This document shows positions 52,966 through 62,425 of a DNA stretch of 64,000 bases, piece after piece. The stretch comes from Chthoniobacteraceae bacterium (GTDB lineage: Bacteria > Verrucomicrobiota > Verrucomicrobiia > Chthoniobacterales > Chthoniobacteraceae). The notes beneath the pieces were generated by a model, which worked only from the letters and a program-made list of their open reading frames with translations, made no database searches and was not told where the DNA came from. The position numbers were made by a program, and so were the translations under genes. The number at the start of each line of letters is the position of its first letter. Within the stretch, counting starts at the first letter, position 1. The DNA is taken from the NCBI GenBank assembly GCA_947476045.1, contig CANJNZ010000010.1, positions 18,374 to 82,373 of the forward strand. The letters run 5' to 3'.

Positions 52966-53145
52966 TGCATCGGCGCTGAGGCACTCTTCTCCCTGTCGGG
53001 CAGAGGAAAGAACAACGCCGACGGAGTTTCTTTCCATTTCCCGAAAATAAATACGGCCAAACCCGCCGGGCTCACGATTCCCCCTCAGTAACTGGGGTGG
53101 TTCTTCCATCCCGTCGCTACAAACAAACTACCAAAACCAACATCC

Positions 53146-53730
53146 ATGATCAAAACCACCATTCCACTATTTAGCATTCTGGCGCTCGCCAGCACTGTCA
53201 TCGCCGGCCAGCATATGGCCAGCAAAGAAACCAAAGCCACGGTCCCTATGGACTGCTTTCGTGCTCAAGAACTGCAACTGGACATCTTCGGCCAATACTC
53301 CGACGGGAACGGCCTTGTTCACGCGGGAACCTTCCAAGACCACGCTTTTGGCGGCGGCATCGGCGTGAATTACTTCTTCACGCGGAACTTCGGCATGGGA
53401 GTGGATGCAGCCTGGCTCAGTGGCAAGGAAGCCCCTTACGCGTCGAGAAATTCCGAGCGCGTCATCACCCATAACTTCAGCGCGAGCCTCATCTACCGCT
53501 TCCCGATTGATAGCATCTGCATGGCACCCTATGTTTTCGCCGGGGCCGGATTTGTAGTGGACGGCGCTCAATGGGCGACTGCCCATGCCGGCGTAGGTAT
53601 CGAATACCGCGTGATCCCGCAAAAGCTCGGCATCTTCACCGACGCACGCTGGACCTATCTCGGCGACCGCTACGGTCACGACGATTTGAACAACGTCTCC
53701 GCCCGCGTGGGCGTCAGGGTTGTGTTTTAG
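53146..53730 (+). CDS. Outer-membrane beta-barrel protein
   Basis: The 194-aa product has a signal peptide (MIKTTIPLFSILALASTVIA) and a beta-barrel pattern of alternating hydrophobic strands (GGGIGVNYFFTRNFGMGVDA, HAGVGIEYRVIPQKLGIF), ending in an aromatic residue (VGVRVVF). This is an OmpA-like eight-stranded barrel by appearance. A strong terminator follows at 53763. Confidence 0.7.
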   Translation: MIKTTIPLFSILALASTVIAGQHMASKETKATVPMDCFRAQELQLDIFGQYSDGNGLVHAGTFQDHAFGGGIGVNYFFTRNFGMGVDAAWLSGKEAPYASRNSERVITHNFSASLIYRFPIDSICMAPYVFAGAGFVVDGAQWATAHAGVGIEYRVIPQKLGIFTDARWTYLGDRYGHDDLNNVSARVGVRVVF

Positions 53731-53762
53731 TCAAAACTGCGAGCCTGTTACCGCATAGACAT

Positions 53763-53799
53763 CCCCTGCGATCGAGGAAACTCGGTCGCAGGGGGTTTT
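53763..53799 (+). terminator. Intrinsic terminator after the beta-barrel gene
   Basis: CCCCTGCGATCGAG pairs with CTCGGTCGCAGGGG around a GAAA tetraloop (a 14-bp stem with one U-G pair) and is followed by GTTTTGC. The strength and loop type make it a clear rho-independent terminator for the plus-strand gene just upstream. Confidence 0.9.
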
Positions 53800-53893
53800 G
53801 CTTTCAGGGCAATGAGAGGAGGCGTCCCAGCATCACGTCGTGAACGGTAGTGATTTCTTCCCACGCGGCGGAAATTGGGTTCAGTATCCCGCC

Positions 53894-55126
53894 ATGCACA
53901 TTCCAAGTTTCATCGAGCGCAAGCGTGAAGGCGGGGAGTTGGGGGCGGGGGAGATCGCGGAGTTCATCGCGGGGTATGCGAAGGGGGATGTTCCTGATTA
54001 CCAGGCGGCGGCTTGGGCGATGGCGGTTTATTTTAAAGGTATGTCGGCGGCGGAAACGGGGGCGCTGACTCGTGCGATGAGGGACAGTGGGCGCGTGCTT
54101 TCGTATCCCGAGGGTTCGCCGCTGAAGGTGGACAAGCACAGCACGGGGGGGATCGGCGACAAGGTGTCGCTGGTGCTCGCGCCGTTGCTGGCGTGCGCGG
54201 GGGTGTGGGTGCCGATGATCAGCGGGCGCGGTCTCGGCATCACGGGCGGGACTTTAGATAAAATGGAGAGCATCCCCGGCTTTCGAACCGGGCTGGCGGA
54301 GGACGAGGCGCTGGCGCAGCTTGCGCGCATCGGTGTGGTGATGATCGGGCAGACGGCGGATTTGTGCCCGGCGGACAAGAAGCTCTACGCGCTCCGCGAT
54401 GTGACGGCGACGGTGCCGAGCATCCCGCTCATCGTCGCGAGCATCATGTCCAAGAAACTCGCGGAGTCGCTCGACCGTCTGGTGCTGGATGTGAAGTTCG
54501 GCAGCGGTGCCTTTATGAAAACACGCGCCGATGCGCAGGTGCTCGCCGATGCGATGTGCGCCGTGGGCGCGGAGTGCGGCGTGGAGACGATGGCGATCCT
54601 GAACGCGATGGACGAGCCGCTCGGTCACACGGCGGGCAATGCACTGGAGGTGAGGGAATCGGTGGAGACGTTGCAAGGACGCGGCCCCGCCGACCTCATC
54701 GCGCTCACGCTCGATCTCGCGGAGAAAGTTTCACCCGTCCCTCGCGAACAACTCGCCGCATGGCTCGCCGACGGCACCGCGTGGCGCAAATGGACGCTGC
54801 TCCTGGAAGCGCAAGGCGGTCGCGCCGCAGATACGGAGCGCATTTTGGAAATTCACCGCGCGCCTTTGCAACGGCCTTTCATCGCTGACCGCAGCGGGAC
54901 ACTCGCACGGATGGATGCAGAGCTGATTGGACGCGCGTGCGTCGCTCTCGGCGCAGGCCGCGCGCAGGCCAGCGACGCCGTGGATTTCGCAGTGGGCTGC
55001 GCGGACATCGCAAAGACCGGCGCGCCCATGGTGGAAGGTGAAACGCTCCTCACGCTCCACGCCCGCGACGAGCGCACGCTGGCCGATGCGCTGGGGTTCG
55101 TGCGGCGCGCGGTGGAAATTTCGTGA
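53894..55126 (+). CDS. deoA: Thymidine/pyrimidine-nucleoside phosphorylase
   Basis: The 410-aa protein cleaves thymidine to thymine and deoxyribose-1-phosphate, feeding DeoB. Family motifs are LTRAMRDSGR, KHSTGGIGDKVSLVLAP (phosphate binding), GRGLGITGGTLDKMESIPGF and KFGSGAFMKT. The ATG at 53894 (MHIPSFIERK) is preferred; the frame reaches a further ATG 18 codons upstream. Length is slightly short of the E. coli enzyme but normal for the pyrimidine-phosphorylase group. Confidence 0.94.
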   Translation: MHIPSFIERKREGGELGAGEIAEFIAGYAKGDVPDYQAAAWAMAVYFKGMSAAETGALTRAMRDSGRVLSYPEGSPLKVDKHSTGGIGDKVSLVLAPLLACAGVWVPMISGRGLGITGGTLDKMESIPGFRTGLAEDEALAQLARIGVVMIGQTADLCPADKKLYALRDVTATVPSIPLIVASIMSKKLAESLDRLVLDVKFGSGAFMKTRADAQVLADAMCAVGAECGVETMAILNAMDEPLGHTAGNALEVRESVETLQGRGPADLIALTLDLAEKVSPVPREQLAAWLADGTAWRKWTLLLEAQGGRAADTERILEIHRAPLQRPFIADRSGTLARMDAELIGRACVALGAGRAQASDAVDFAVGCADIAKTGAPMVEGETLLTLHARDERTLADALGFVRRAVEIS

Positions 55127-55177
55127 TGCGATATTTCGAGCTTCGGGCGGCGGGGGTTTAGTCTGTATAGAGCGGCC

Positions 55178-55681
55178 ATGCGCATTATCGCGATTGATCC
55201 TTCGCTCCGCTCCACTGGCTTTGCCGTGCTCGAAAAAGTCGGCGGCAAGACACGTGCGCTGGAATATGGCTCGGTGAAAAATGCGGCGAAACTTCTGGCG
55301 AGCAGTTGTCTGGTGGCGATCCGCGAGCGCATTGCGGAGGCGATCACGAAGCACGGACCGGAGTGCGCGGTGTTTGAGGGTGTGATTTTTGTGCAGAGCC
55401 ACCGCACGGCAATCACGCTCGGCGCGGCGCGGGGCGCGGCGCTGGTGGCGGCGGCGGAGCGCGGGCTGCCAATTTATGAATATGCGCCGCGTCGTGTGAA
55501 GCAGAGTGTGGTCGGGCGCGGTGGCGCGCAGAAGGAGCAGGTGGCATTCATGGTGCGCGCGTTGCTCGGTCTCACTGAGACGCCACCCGCCGATGCTGCG
55601 GATGCGCTGGCCATCGGGCTGACTCATTTTAAATCGGCGGAGACTGCGCGGGTCGGCGCGGCGGTGCTGGAGAGGATTTAG
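55178..55681 (+). CDS. ruvC: Crossover junction endodeoxyribonuclease RuvC
   Basis: RuvC resolves Holliday junctions in recombination. The 167-aa protein shows the catalytic acidic residues: Asp7 in IIAIDPSLRSTGFAV, Glu in CAVFEGVIFVQ and the terminal acidic pair in PPADAADALAIGLTH. Length is normal. ruvA and ruvB are not nearby. lipB follows directly. Confidence 0.93.
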   Translation: MRIIAIDPSLRSTGFAVLEKVGGKTRALEYGSVKNAAKLLASSCLVAIRERIAEAITKHGPECAVFEGVIFVQSHRTAITLGAARGAALVAAAERGLPIYEYAPRRVKQSVVGRGGAQKEQVAFMVRALLGLTETPPADAADALAIGLTHFKSAETARVGAAVLERI

Positions 55682-55703
55682 TGGCGTGGATGCTCAAGCA
55701 CCA

Positions 55704-56336
55704 ATGATCAAAACGCGCTGGCTGGGCCGTATCCGATATGAGGATGCGCTGGCTTTACAAGAGGAGATCGTCGCACGGAAAGCTGGCGATGTGGATGCGA
55801 CGGATGAGCTGCTTTTGCTGGAGCACGATTCGGTTTTCACCATCGGACGCACGGCGGATCAATCGTCGCTGCGTGATGTTTCGCCCGTGGTCGTGATTGG
55901 CAGAGGAGGGCAGGGGACGTGGCACGGTCCGGGGCAGTTGGTGGGTTATCCGTTGCTGGATTTACGGCGTCGCGGCTCGGACTTGCACCGCTACCTTCGC
56001 GAATTGGAGGAATTTTTGATCGCGGTGTGCGCGGAGTTTGGCGTGACGGCGCAGCGACGTGAGGGGCTGACGGGCGTTTGGGTGGGGAAGCGAAAGCTGG
56101 CGAGCATCGGCGTGGGTGTGCGGCGCTGGATTTCGATGCACGGATTTGCGCTGAATGTTTGTGGCGAGATGGAGGGCTTTGCGCGCATCACGCCGTGCGG
56201 GCTGGATGGTGTCGAAATGACGAGCCTCGAACGCGAAGGGGCAGGGGCTGTGAGTGTCGAAGCGGTGGCTGAATTGGTGGGTGCTCGATTCGCCACGGTG
56301 TTCGCTCTAAGCGTGGAAAAGGAAAACCCGGCTTGA
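55704..56336 (+). CDS. lipB: Octanoyl-ACP:protein N-octanoyltransferase LipB
   Basis: LipB transfers octanoyl groups from ACP to lipoyl domains. The 210-aa product has VIGRGGQGTWHGPGQLVGYP, KRKLASIGVGVRRWISMHG with the catalytic Lys, and ITPCGLDGVEMTSL with the catalytic Cys. The ATG at 55704 (MIKTRWLGRI) is used; a GTG six codons upstream is an alternative that lies seven bases after the ruvC stop. Confidence 0.92.
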   Translation: MIKTRWLGRIRYEDALALQEEIVARKAGDVDATDELLLLEHDSVFTIGRTADQSSLRDVSPVVVIGRGGQGTWHGPGQLVGYPLLDLRRRGSDLHRYLRELEEFLIAVCAEFGVTAQRREGLTGVWVGKRKLASIGVGVRRWISMHGFALNVCGEMEGFARITPCGLDGVEMTSLEREGAGAVSVEAVAELVGARFATVFALSVEKENPA

Positions 56337-56408
56337 CGGATCGGTGTTGTCTCAGGCTAATACGCACCGCCGTGCCGGGCTGTTGCCCGTCGGCCAACCA
56401 ACCAATAC

Positions 56409-58724
56409 ATGAAGCTCCGTGTTTTTTCCGCGGCCCTGTGGGCCATCACTACATTAGTCATCACCCCAAGCGTGAGCGCACAGCAGGCGCTGCCGCCTGT
56501 TAAAAGTATCGATGTCCAATTCGTCGGACCGCAATCGGTTTCGAGGGAAAAGATCCTCGCCAATATGCGGACACGCGTTGGCAAGCCTTACTCGTCGCAG
56601 GTGACGGAGGAGGACGTTCGCAATCTCTACTCGACCGGGAACGTGAGCAACGTGCGCATTTTCGGCGAGCCCGCCGGTGATGGCGTGAAAGTGATCGTGG
56701 TGGTGCAAACGAAGAGCACGATTTCCGAAGTGGTGATTAATGGCGCGACCCGCGTGAAGGCATCGAAGCTGCGCGATCAGATTTCCGCAAAGCCGGGCGA
56801 TACGCTGAGCGAAGCCGGCCTCAATGCCGACAAGCAGAAGATCATCGAGTATTATCAGGGCAAGAGCTTCGGAGATGTGGATGTTCGCTTCCGCACGGAA
56901 GGCAACGAGAAGGCCGGGACGGCGCGCGTGGTGTTCGACGTCATGGAGGGGACGAAGACCAAGATCGATCATGTATATTTCGAGGGCAATACGGCGGCCT
57001 CGCACAAAGAACTCCTGAAGGCTGTGAAGACGAAGCCAAAGGGCGTGCTGAATTTTCTCTCCAGCACGGCCGGTAAACTGAACAACGACCAGCTCGAAGA
57101 AGATCGCCGCGCGATTCGCGAAGTATTGCAGGGCAAAGGCTACGTGGATGCCGACGTGCGCCAGCCGAGCGTGGTGCGCAACGGCGAGAAAGTGGATGTG
57201 ACTTTTCAGATTGTCGAAGGCCGCCAGTATCACGTGGGCAAGGTGACCTACTCCGGGGCGCGTGTGTTTCCGATGGATCAACTCACGAAAGGACTGAGGC
57301 TGACCGCGGGCAGCATTTACTCTCCACAGGCGCTGGCTGCAGACCGTCGCACCCTTGCTGATCTCTACGGCGCGAAAGGATATCTTGATTTGCAAGTAAT
57401 CCCAATGCCATCGCCCGGTGGCGCTGGAATTGTGGATGTGACTTTCCGCATTGATGAGGGAATCCAGTATTACGTGGATAAGGTGAACATCGCTGGCAAC
57501 ACGCGGACGAAGGACAAGGTCATCCGCCGCGAACTCGCTCTAGCCCCCGGCGATCCGTTCAGCACGGTGCGTATGGATGCGAGCCGCCAGCGCCTGGAGA
57601 ACCTCAAATATTTTGATCCCCGTAACGGCGTCAATGTGCGTCCCGCTGAGCCGATGGTCTCCGTGCCCGGACGCCGTGATTTGAACGTGGACGTAGTCGA
57701 AACACGCACAGGCTCCTTCAACTTCGGCGCCGGCTTCAGTTCGATTGATAACCTGCTCGGCTTTGTCGAACTCACACAAGGCAACTTCGACCTCGCAGGC
57801 TGGCCCCGCTTTCAAGGCGGAGGACAGAAATTCCGCGTCCGCGCCCAATATGGAACGCGCCGCAAGGACTTCGTGATTGGTCTGACTGAGCCGTATTTCC
57901 TCGATAAGAAATTGTCGCTTGGCAGCGAACTCTTTTATCGCGATTCGAGCTATAACAGCCGCGTGTATGATGAGCGTCGTTACGGTGCAGCGGTCTTTTT
58001 GCGCAAGCCGATCAATGAGTTCACCTCTGCGCGCTTTGAGTATCGACTCGAAGACGTCAGTCTTCATAATTTCGATGAAAATGCCTCCAAACAAATCCGC
58101 TCCGAAGAGGGGGATCGCCTCAAGAGTCAGTTGAGTCTCGGGGTGACTTATGATTCCCGTGACCGGGTTTACCTGCCGCGTAAGGGATGGCGCGCGGATG
58201 CTCAAATGTATGTCGCCGGTGGATTTCTTGGTGGTGATACGGATATTTACGGCATCAACCTCGAAGTATCGCGCTACATCGCGCTCCCCGGGGATACGAT
58301 CCTCACTCTCGAAGGGCAGATCGCGGGCGTGGATACCTGGAGCAGTGGAGACAAAGTGCCGATTTATGATCGGCTCTATCTCGGTGGGCCGAATAACCTG
58401 CGCGGCTTCCGCTATCGCGACGTTAGCCCCAAGGATAAAAACGACGAACCACTTGGTGGCAACACGCTCGCACGCCTAACCGTTGAATACACATTCCCCG
58501 TCGTAGAGAGCATCCGCGGCGCCGTCTTTTACGATGTCGGCTTCGTGAATGCCGGGTCTTGGGACTTTGGCAGTGGCGGTCTCAGCAGCGACGTCGGACT
58601 TGGTCTGCTACTCGAGTTGCCGGCAATCGGCCCGATCCGGATCGATTACGGTGTCCCGATCCAATCCGCCTACGGCAGCGGTTCCGGTGGTAAATTCCAA
58701 TTCAACGTTGGATATAAATTCTAA
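56409..58724 (+). CDS. bamA: Outer-membrane assembly factor BamA
   Basis: BamA folds beta-barrel proteins into the outer membrane. The 771-aa protein has a signal peptide (ALWAITTLVITPSVSA), five POTRA domains (each beginning with a hydrophobic strand and an xxGxx turn, residues about 30-420), and a 16-strand barrel ending in FQFNVGYKF with a terminal Phe. The conserved loop motif VRGF/RGF appears as NNLRGFRYRD. Skp and LpxD follow, matching the envelope-biogenesis order of many Gram-negatives. Confidence 0.93.
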   Translation: MKLRVFSAALWAITTLVITPSVSAQQALPPVKSIDVQFVGPQSVSREKILANMRTRVGKPYSSQVTEEDVRNLYSTGNVSNVRIFGEPAGDGVKVIVVVQTKSTISEVVINGATRVKASKLRDQISAKPGDTLSEAGLNADKQKIIEYYQGKSFGDVDVRFRTEGNEKAGTARVVFDVMEGTKTKIDHVYFEGNTAASHKELLKAVKTKPKGVLNFLSSTAGKLNNDQLEEDRRAIREVLQGKGYVDADVRQPSVVRNGEKVDVTFQIVEGRQYHVGKVTYSGARVFPMDQLTKGLRLTAGSIYSPQALAADRRTLADLYGAKGYLDLQVIPMPSPGGAGIVDVTFRIDEGIQYYVDKVNIAGNTRTKDKVIRRELALAPGDPFSTVRMDASRQRLENLKYFDPRNGVNVRPAEPMVSVPGRRDLNVDVVETRTGSFNFGAGFSSIDNLLGFVELTQGNFDLAGWPRFQGGGQKFRVRAQYGTRRKDFVIGLTEPYFLDKKLSLGSELFYRDSSYNSRVYDERRYGAAVFLRKPINEFTSARFEYRLEDVSLHNFDENASKQIRSEEGDRLKSQLSLGVTYDSRDRVYLPRKGWRADAQMYVAGGFLGGDTDIYGINLEVSRYIALPGDTILTLEGQIAGVDTWSSGDKVPIYDRLYLGGPNNLRGFRYRDVSPKDKNDEPLGGNTLARLTVEYTFPVVESIRGAVFYDVGFVNAGSWDFGSGGLSSDVGLGLLLELPAIGPIRIDYGVPIQSAYGSGSGGKFQFNVGYKF

Positions 58725-58763
58725 CGAAATCATCCAACTACTGTCACAGCACCACGTTTCCAT

Positions 58764-59429
58764 ATGAAAAAAACACTTATCACCGCGCTCCTCGCGATCG
58801 CTATCACACTCGGAACCACCCTTACCGCCTCTGCCCAGCAAAAGATCGGCACAGTGGACATGAAGAAAATTTTCGAAAGCTACTATAAAACCAAGGACGC
58901 CGAGACTAAAATGAACGATGAGCGCGCCAGCATTAAGCGCGATCTGGATGAACGCACTGAAAAGCGAAAATTGATGGAAGCAGACATCACCAAGCTCAAT
59001 GATGAGTTGAAGAAACCAGAACTCAGTGGCGCGAAAAAAGATGCAGCCGCCAAAGATAGGGAAAAGAAAATCGGCGAATGGCAGGAGATGATGAAAGATC
59101 TACAGGCATTTACGAAGGAACAGGACGAGAAAATCGGGGCCAAGACTCTCAATATCCGCAACGGAATCGTCAGCGACATCAAGGCCGTTGTGAATGAGAA
59201 GATCAAATCCGATGGCTACGATCTCGTTTTCGACACATCCGGCCTGAGTTCCAACGGCGTCCCCATGGTCATGTATGCAAGGGACAGTTACGATTTCACC
59301 AAGGAGATCATTGAAAAGCTGAACGCTGCCCGCCCAAAAGGTGGCGCAAGTGCGACCGATGCGACCAAGCCTGCCGCGGCAGACAAACCAGCAGCCAAGT
59401 CAGCTGAAGCGGCAAAGCCAGCCAAATAA
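58764..59429 (+). CDS. skp: Skp/OmpH-family periplasmic chaperone
   Basis: The 221-aa protein has a signal peptide (MKKTLITALLAIAITLGTTL), KIGTVDMKKIFESYYKTKDA, a long Lys/Glu-rich alpha-helical hairpin and a C-terminal beta part (YDLVFDTSGLSSNGVPMVMYA). This is the Skp fold, holding unfolded outer-membrane proteins for BamA. The last 35 residues are an Ala/Lys/Pro low-complexity tail not usual in Skp. It lies 39 bases after bamA. Confidence 0.9.
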   Translation: MKKTLITALLAIAITLGTTLTASAQQKIGTVDMKKIFESYYKTKDAETKMNDERASIKRDLDERTEKRKLMEADITKLNDELKKPELSGAKKDAAAKDREKKIGEWQEMMKDLQAFTKEQDEKIGAKTLNIRNGIVSDIKAVVNEKIKSDGYDLVFDTSGLSSNGVPMVMYARDSYDFTKEIIEKLNAARPKGGASATDATKPAAADKPAAKSAEAAKPAK

Positions 59430-59440
59430 TTCCTGTGCAA

Positions 59441-60484
59441 ATGACAGTTACAGAGTTGGCCACCCTAGTTGGTGGCCAGCTTGCTTCAGGGGCAGATGGT
59501 CAGGCGCTCATTACCGGTGTCGCTTCGTTGATTGATGCATTGCCGGGGGACGTCACTTTTTTTTCCAGCCTCAAATACCTGCCTCAACTTCACACATCCA
59601 GGGCCACTGTCGCTTTGGTCCCTCTGGACTTTGCTGAGAAAGTCCCGTCAGCCCTCATTCGCTGCGAAAATCCGACAAACGCATTCAGCAAAGCTGTAGA
59701 GAAATTTGCGCCTCCACACGTCATCTTCGCTCCGGGGATTCATCCTTCGGTGGTGTTGGGTGCTGATGTTCAAATCGGTTCCGATGTGAGTATTCAGCCA
59801 TATGCCGTCATCGAATCAGGTGTAAAAATCGGTGATGGAAGTGTTATTGGAGCACATTCTTATATTGGGCACTCAGTCAGAATAGGTAATAATACTTATA
59901 TTCACCCTAAGGTGACGGTCCTAGCCCGTTGCGTGATTGGCAATAGAGTGATTCTCCATAGTGGCGTAGTCCTTGGGGCAGATGGCTTTGGATACGAGTT
60001 ACAGGCTGGTAAATTTGTAAAGGTCCCTCAGTTGGGGATAGTGCAAATAGATGACGATGTGGAGATTGGAGCGAATACCGCGATTGACCGTGCGCGCTTT
60101 GGACGAACTTGGATTCAGGCTGGAACGAAAATAGACAACCTTGTGCAAGTAGGTCATAACGTGGTGATTGGGATGAATTCAATCATCTGCGGACAGGTCG
60201 GTATTTCAGGCAGCACGAAGATAGGAAACTACGTGACTATCGCAGGCCAGGCGGGGGTAGGAGGACACATCGAAATAGCTGATCAAACTACAGTCGCTGC
60301 GCAATCTGGAGTAACTAAGACGCTTTCTACCAAGCAGATATACATGGGTTTTCCGGCGATGCCTGCACGGCAATTCAAGGAAGATATCGCCCATTTACGC
60401 AATATCCCAAAGCTCAAGGCTCGAATTGCGCGCCTAGAGCAGTTTTTGAGCGCAGAAGGTAAAACTTTACCCCCCGAAATGTGA
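59441..60484 (+). CDS. lpxD: UDP-3-O-acylglucosamine N-acyltransferase LpxD
   Basis: LpxD adds the second acyl chain in lipid A synthesis. The 347-aa protein has an N-terminal uridine-binding domain (VTELATLVGGQLASG, GDVTFFSSLKYLPQL) and a left-handed beta-helix of hexapeptide repeats (IGDGSVIGAHSYIG and so on), with the catalytic His in VQVGHNVVIGMNS and a C-terminal GFPAMPARQFKED. The ATG at 59441 is preferred to a GTG two codons upstream. Base composition drops sharply from about 59800 onward. Confidence 0.92.
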   Translation: MTVTELATLVGGQLASGADGQALITGVASLIDALPGDVTFFSSLKYLPQLHTSRATVALVPLDFAEKVPSALIRCENPTNAFSKAVEKFAPPHVIFAPGIHPSVVLGADVQIGSDVSIQPYAVIESGVKIGDGSVIGAHSYIGHSVRIGNNTYIHPKVTVLARCVIGNRVILHSGVVLGADGFGYELQAGKFVKVPQLGIVQIDDDVEIGANTAIDRARFGRTWIQAGTKIDNLVQVGHNVVIGMNSIICGQVGISGSTKIGNYVTIAGQAGVGGHIEIADQTTVAAQSGVTKTLSTKQIYMGFPAMPARQFKEDIAHLRNIPKLKARIARLEQFLSAEGKTLPPEM

Positions 60485-60535
60485 ACGCTTGTGGCATCGG
60501 AATCTCTGACTAAGTTGGAGCAGTAATTTCCGGCC

Positions 60536-61030
60536 ATGAGAAAACGACAAACCAAGGCAGCGAAGAGGAAACCCGCGCACAAACCCGTGCGAAAACGTCA
60601 CTCGCTGATGCCGCACGGTGCAGTGCAGCGGCAGTTTGAATTCAGCACGGAGGGACGGCATTTCGATTTGCGTGTGATCTTTGATCGCATCAACCGCCGC
60701 TATTTCCGAAATCGTCTGCGCAACTACACTATCACGTGGGGACGCCGTCGTCGGCAGAAACCGGAAAGCTACATCGTATTCGGAAGTATTCAGGAGCAGG
60801 ATCGGCTCATCCGTATTCACCCCTTGCTCGATCGTGAGTTCGTTCCACGCTGGTATATCGAATACGTCGTCTTTCACGAAATGCTCCACGCTTTTGTTCC
60901 CGATAAATACGACTGCGCTGGGCGCCGTATCGTTCACCACGAAGGCTTTCTTACTAGGGAGAAAAAATTCCGTCATTACCGTGCTGCGATTGGGTGGGAG
61001 CAGGAAAATTTGGGCCGCTTCCTCAAGTAA
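60536..61030 (+). CDS. SprT-like zinc metalloprotease domain protein
   Basis: The 164-aa protein has a very basic N-terminal tail (KRQTKAAKRKPAHKPVRKRH) followed by a SprT-like domain: RRYFRNRLRN, IRIHPLLDREFVPRWYIEYV and the active-site HExxH motif FHEMLHAF. The third zinc ligand is probably His in IVHHEGF. It may cleave or bind DNA-associated proteins. It sits where fabZ or lpxA would often follow lpxD. Confidence 0.8.
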   Translation: MRKRQTKAAKRKPAHKPVRKRHSLMPHGAVQRQFEFSTEGRHFDLRVIFDRINRRYFRNRLRNYTITWGRRRRQKPESYIVFGSIQEQDRLIRIHPLLDREFVPRWYIEYVVFHEMLHAFVPDKYDCAGRRIVHHEGFLTREKKFRHYRAAIGWEQENLGRFLK

Positions 61031-61096
61031 CTTTGTTGTGACGTAATTTTTGTCACTCGCCTCGCGCATCGTCAGTGTTCTAGCATTAGCACTGCC

Positions 61097-62422
61097 ATGC
61101 CCAATCTCCGCCTGCCGTCCGTAACCGATAAAACACTCGCCATCATCATGGGCGGAGGCGCTGGGACGCGGCTGTATCCGCTCACGAAGGATCGCTCAAA
61201 GCCTGCCGTGCCGCTCGCGGGAAAATACCGTCTGGTGGACATCCCGATTTCCAATTGCCTGAACTCCGGCCTGCGCCGCATTTACGTCCTCACGCAATTC
61301 AACAGCGTCTCGCTGCATCGCCATATCCAGGCGACTTACAAATTCGATCAATTCTCCCGCAGCTTCGTCGAGATTCTTGCTGCACAGCAGACGCCGACCG
61401 ACTCCGGCTGGTATCAAGGCACCGCCGACGCCGTGCGCCAGAACCTCACCGATTTCCTGAGCCTCCCCTACGAATACTACGTCATCCTCAGCGGCGATCA
61501 GCTTTACCGCATGGATTTTCGCGCCGTGCTTGAGCAACACATCGAGACAAAAGCTGACATTACCATCGCCACCATTCCCGTTTCACGAAACGACGCGACG
61601 GGTTTCGGCATCATGCACACGGATAAGGATAGACGGATCATCGAATTCGTCGAGAAGCCCAAGGACACCGCAGTGCTCGACGGTCTGCGCATTCCACCAT
61701 TGCTTTTGAAAGAACTCGGTCACCCTGAAGAAGCCGACCTCTATCAGGCATCCATGGGTATTTACGTATTCAACCGCGAAGCACTGCGCGCCGCGCTCGA
61801 CAACAAACACATAGACTTCGGAAAGCACATCATCCCAGATGCCATCCACAGCAGCCGGGTGCAGGCATACATCTATCAAGGATATTGGGAGGACATCGGC
61901 ACCATCCGTTCTTTCTTCGACGCAAATCTCGCCCTCACCAAACGCCAGCCAACATTTTCGTTTTTCGATTCCGCCGCGCCCATCTACACGCACATGCGCT
62001 TCCTTCCCGGCAGCACGGTGAATGGAGCCACCATCAAACAGGCCATCATCAGCGACGGCTGCATCATTTGCGATTCACACATCGAGCGCGCCATTATCGG
62101 CGTGCGCAGCATCATCAAGAGCGGCTCCACGATCAAAAACTCCATCGTCATGGGTGCCGACCATTATGAAGAAATCCGCCCAGCCGGTTCCGGCGAGCCG
62201 CAGCTCGGTATTGGTGAAAACACCATCGTGGATCACGCCATTGTGGACAAAAATGCACGCATCGGAAACGGCGTGGTCATCACGCCCGAGGGCAAGGGTG
62301 AAAACTGCGATGGCCCTTTAGTGCGATGGAGCGACGGCAACGAGCGGCCGAGCTGGTATGTGCGCGACGGCATCGTGATCATTCCGAAGAATGCAGTCAT
62401 TCCCGACGGCACATGGGTCTAG
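61097..62422 (+). CDS. glgC: Glucose-1-phosphate adenylyltransferase
   Basis: GlgC makes ADP-glucose for glycogen synthesis. The 441-aa protein has the nucleotidyltransferase start IIMGGGAGTRLYPLTKDRSK, PLAGKYRLVDIPISNCLNSG (effector region), GTADAVRQNL, ILSGDQLYRMD and a C-terminal hexapeptide beta-helix domain (GATIKQAIISDGCIICD). Length is normal. It lies 67 bases after the SprT-like gene and 4 bases before the protease gene. Confidence 0.94.
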   Translation: MPNLRLPSVTDKTLAIIMGGGAGTRLYPLTKDRSKPAVPLAGKYRLVDIPISNCLNSGLRRIYVLTQFNSVSLHRHIQATYKFDQFSRSFVEILAAQQTPTDSGWYQGTADAVRQNLTDFLSLPYEYYVILSGDQLYRMDFRAVLEQHIETKADITIATIPVSRNDATGFGIMHTDKDRRIIEFVEKPKDTAVLDGLRIPPLLLKELGHPEEADLYQASMGIYVFNREALRAALDNKHIDFGKHIIPDAIHSSRVQAYIYQGYWEDIGTIRSFFDANLALTKRQPTFSFFDSAAPIYTHMRFLPGSTVNGATIKQAIISDGCIICDSHIERAIIGVRSIIKSGSTIKNSIVMGADHYEEIRPAGSGEPQLGIGENTIVDHAIVDKNARIGNGVVITPEGKGENCDGPLVRWSDGNERPSWYVRDGIVIIPKNAVIPDGTWV

Positions 62423-62425
62423 CAA

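Noticed and set aside
51961..53109. 382-codon minus-strand open frame opposite deoB
   Set aside because: Gly/Glu/Asp/Ala-rich shadow of deoB with no recognisable domain.
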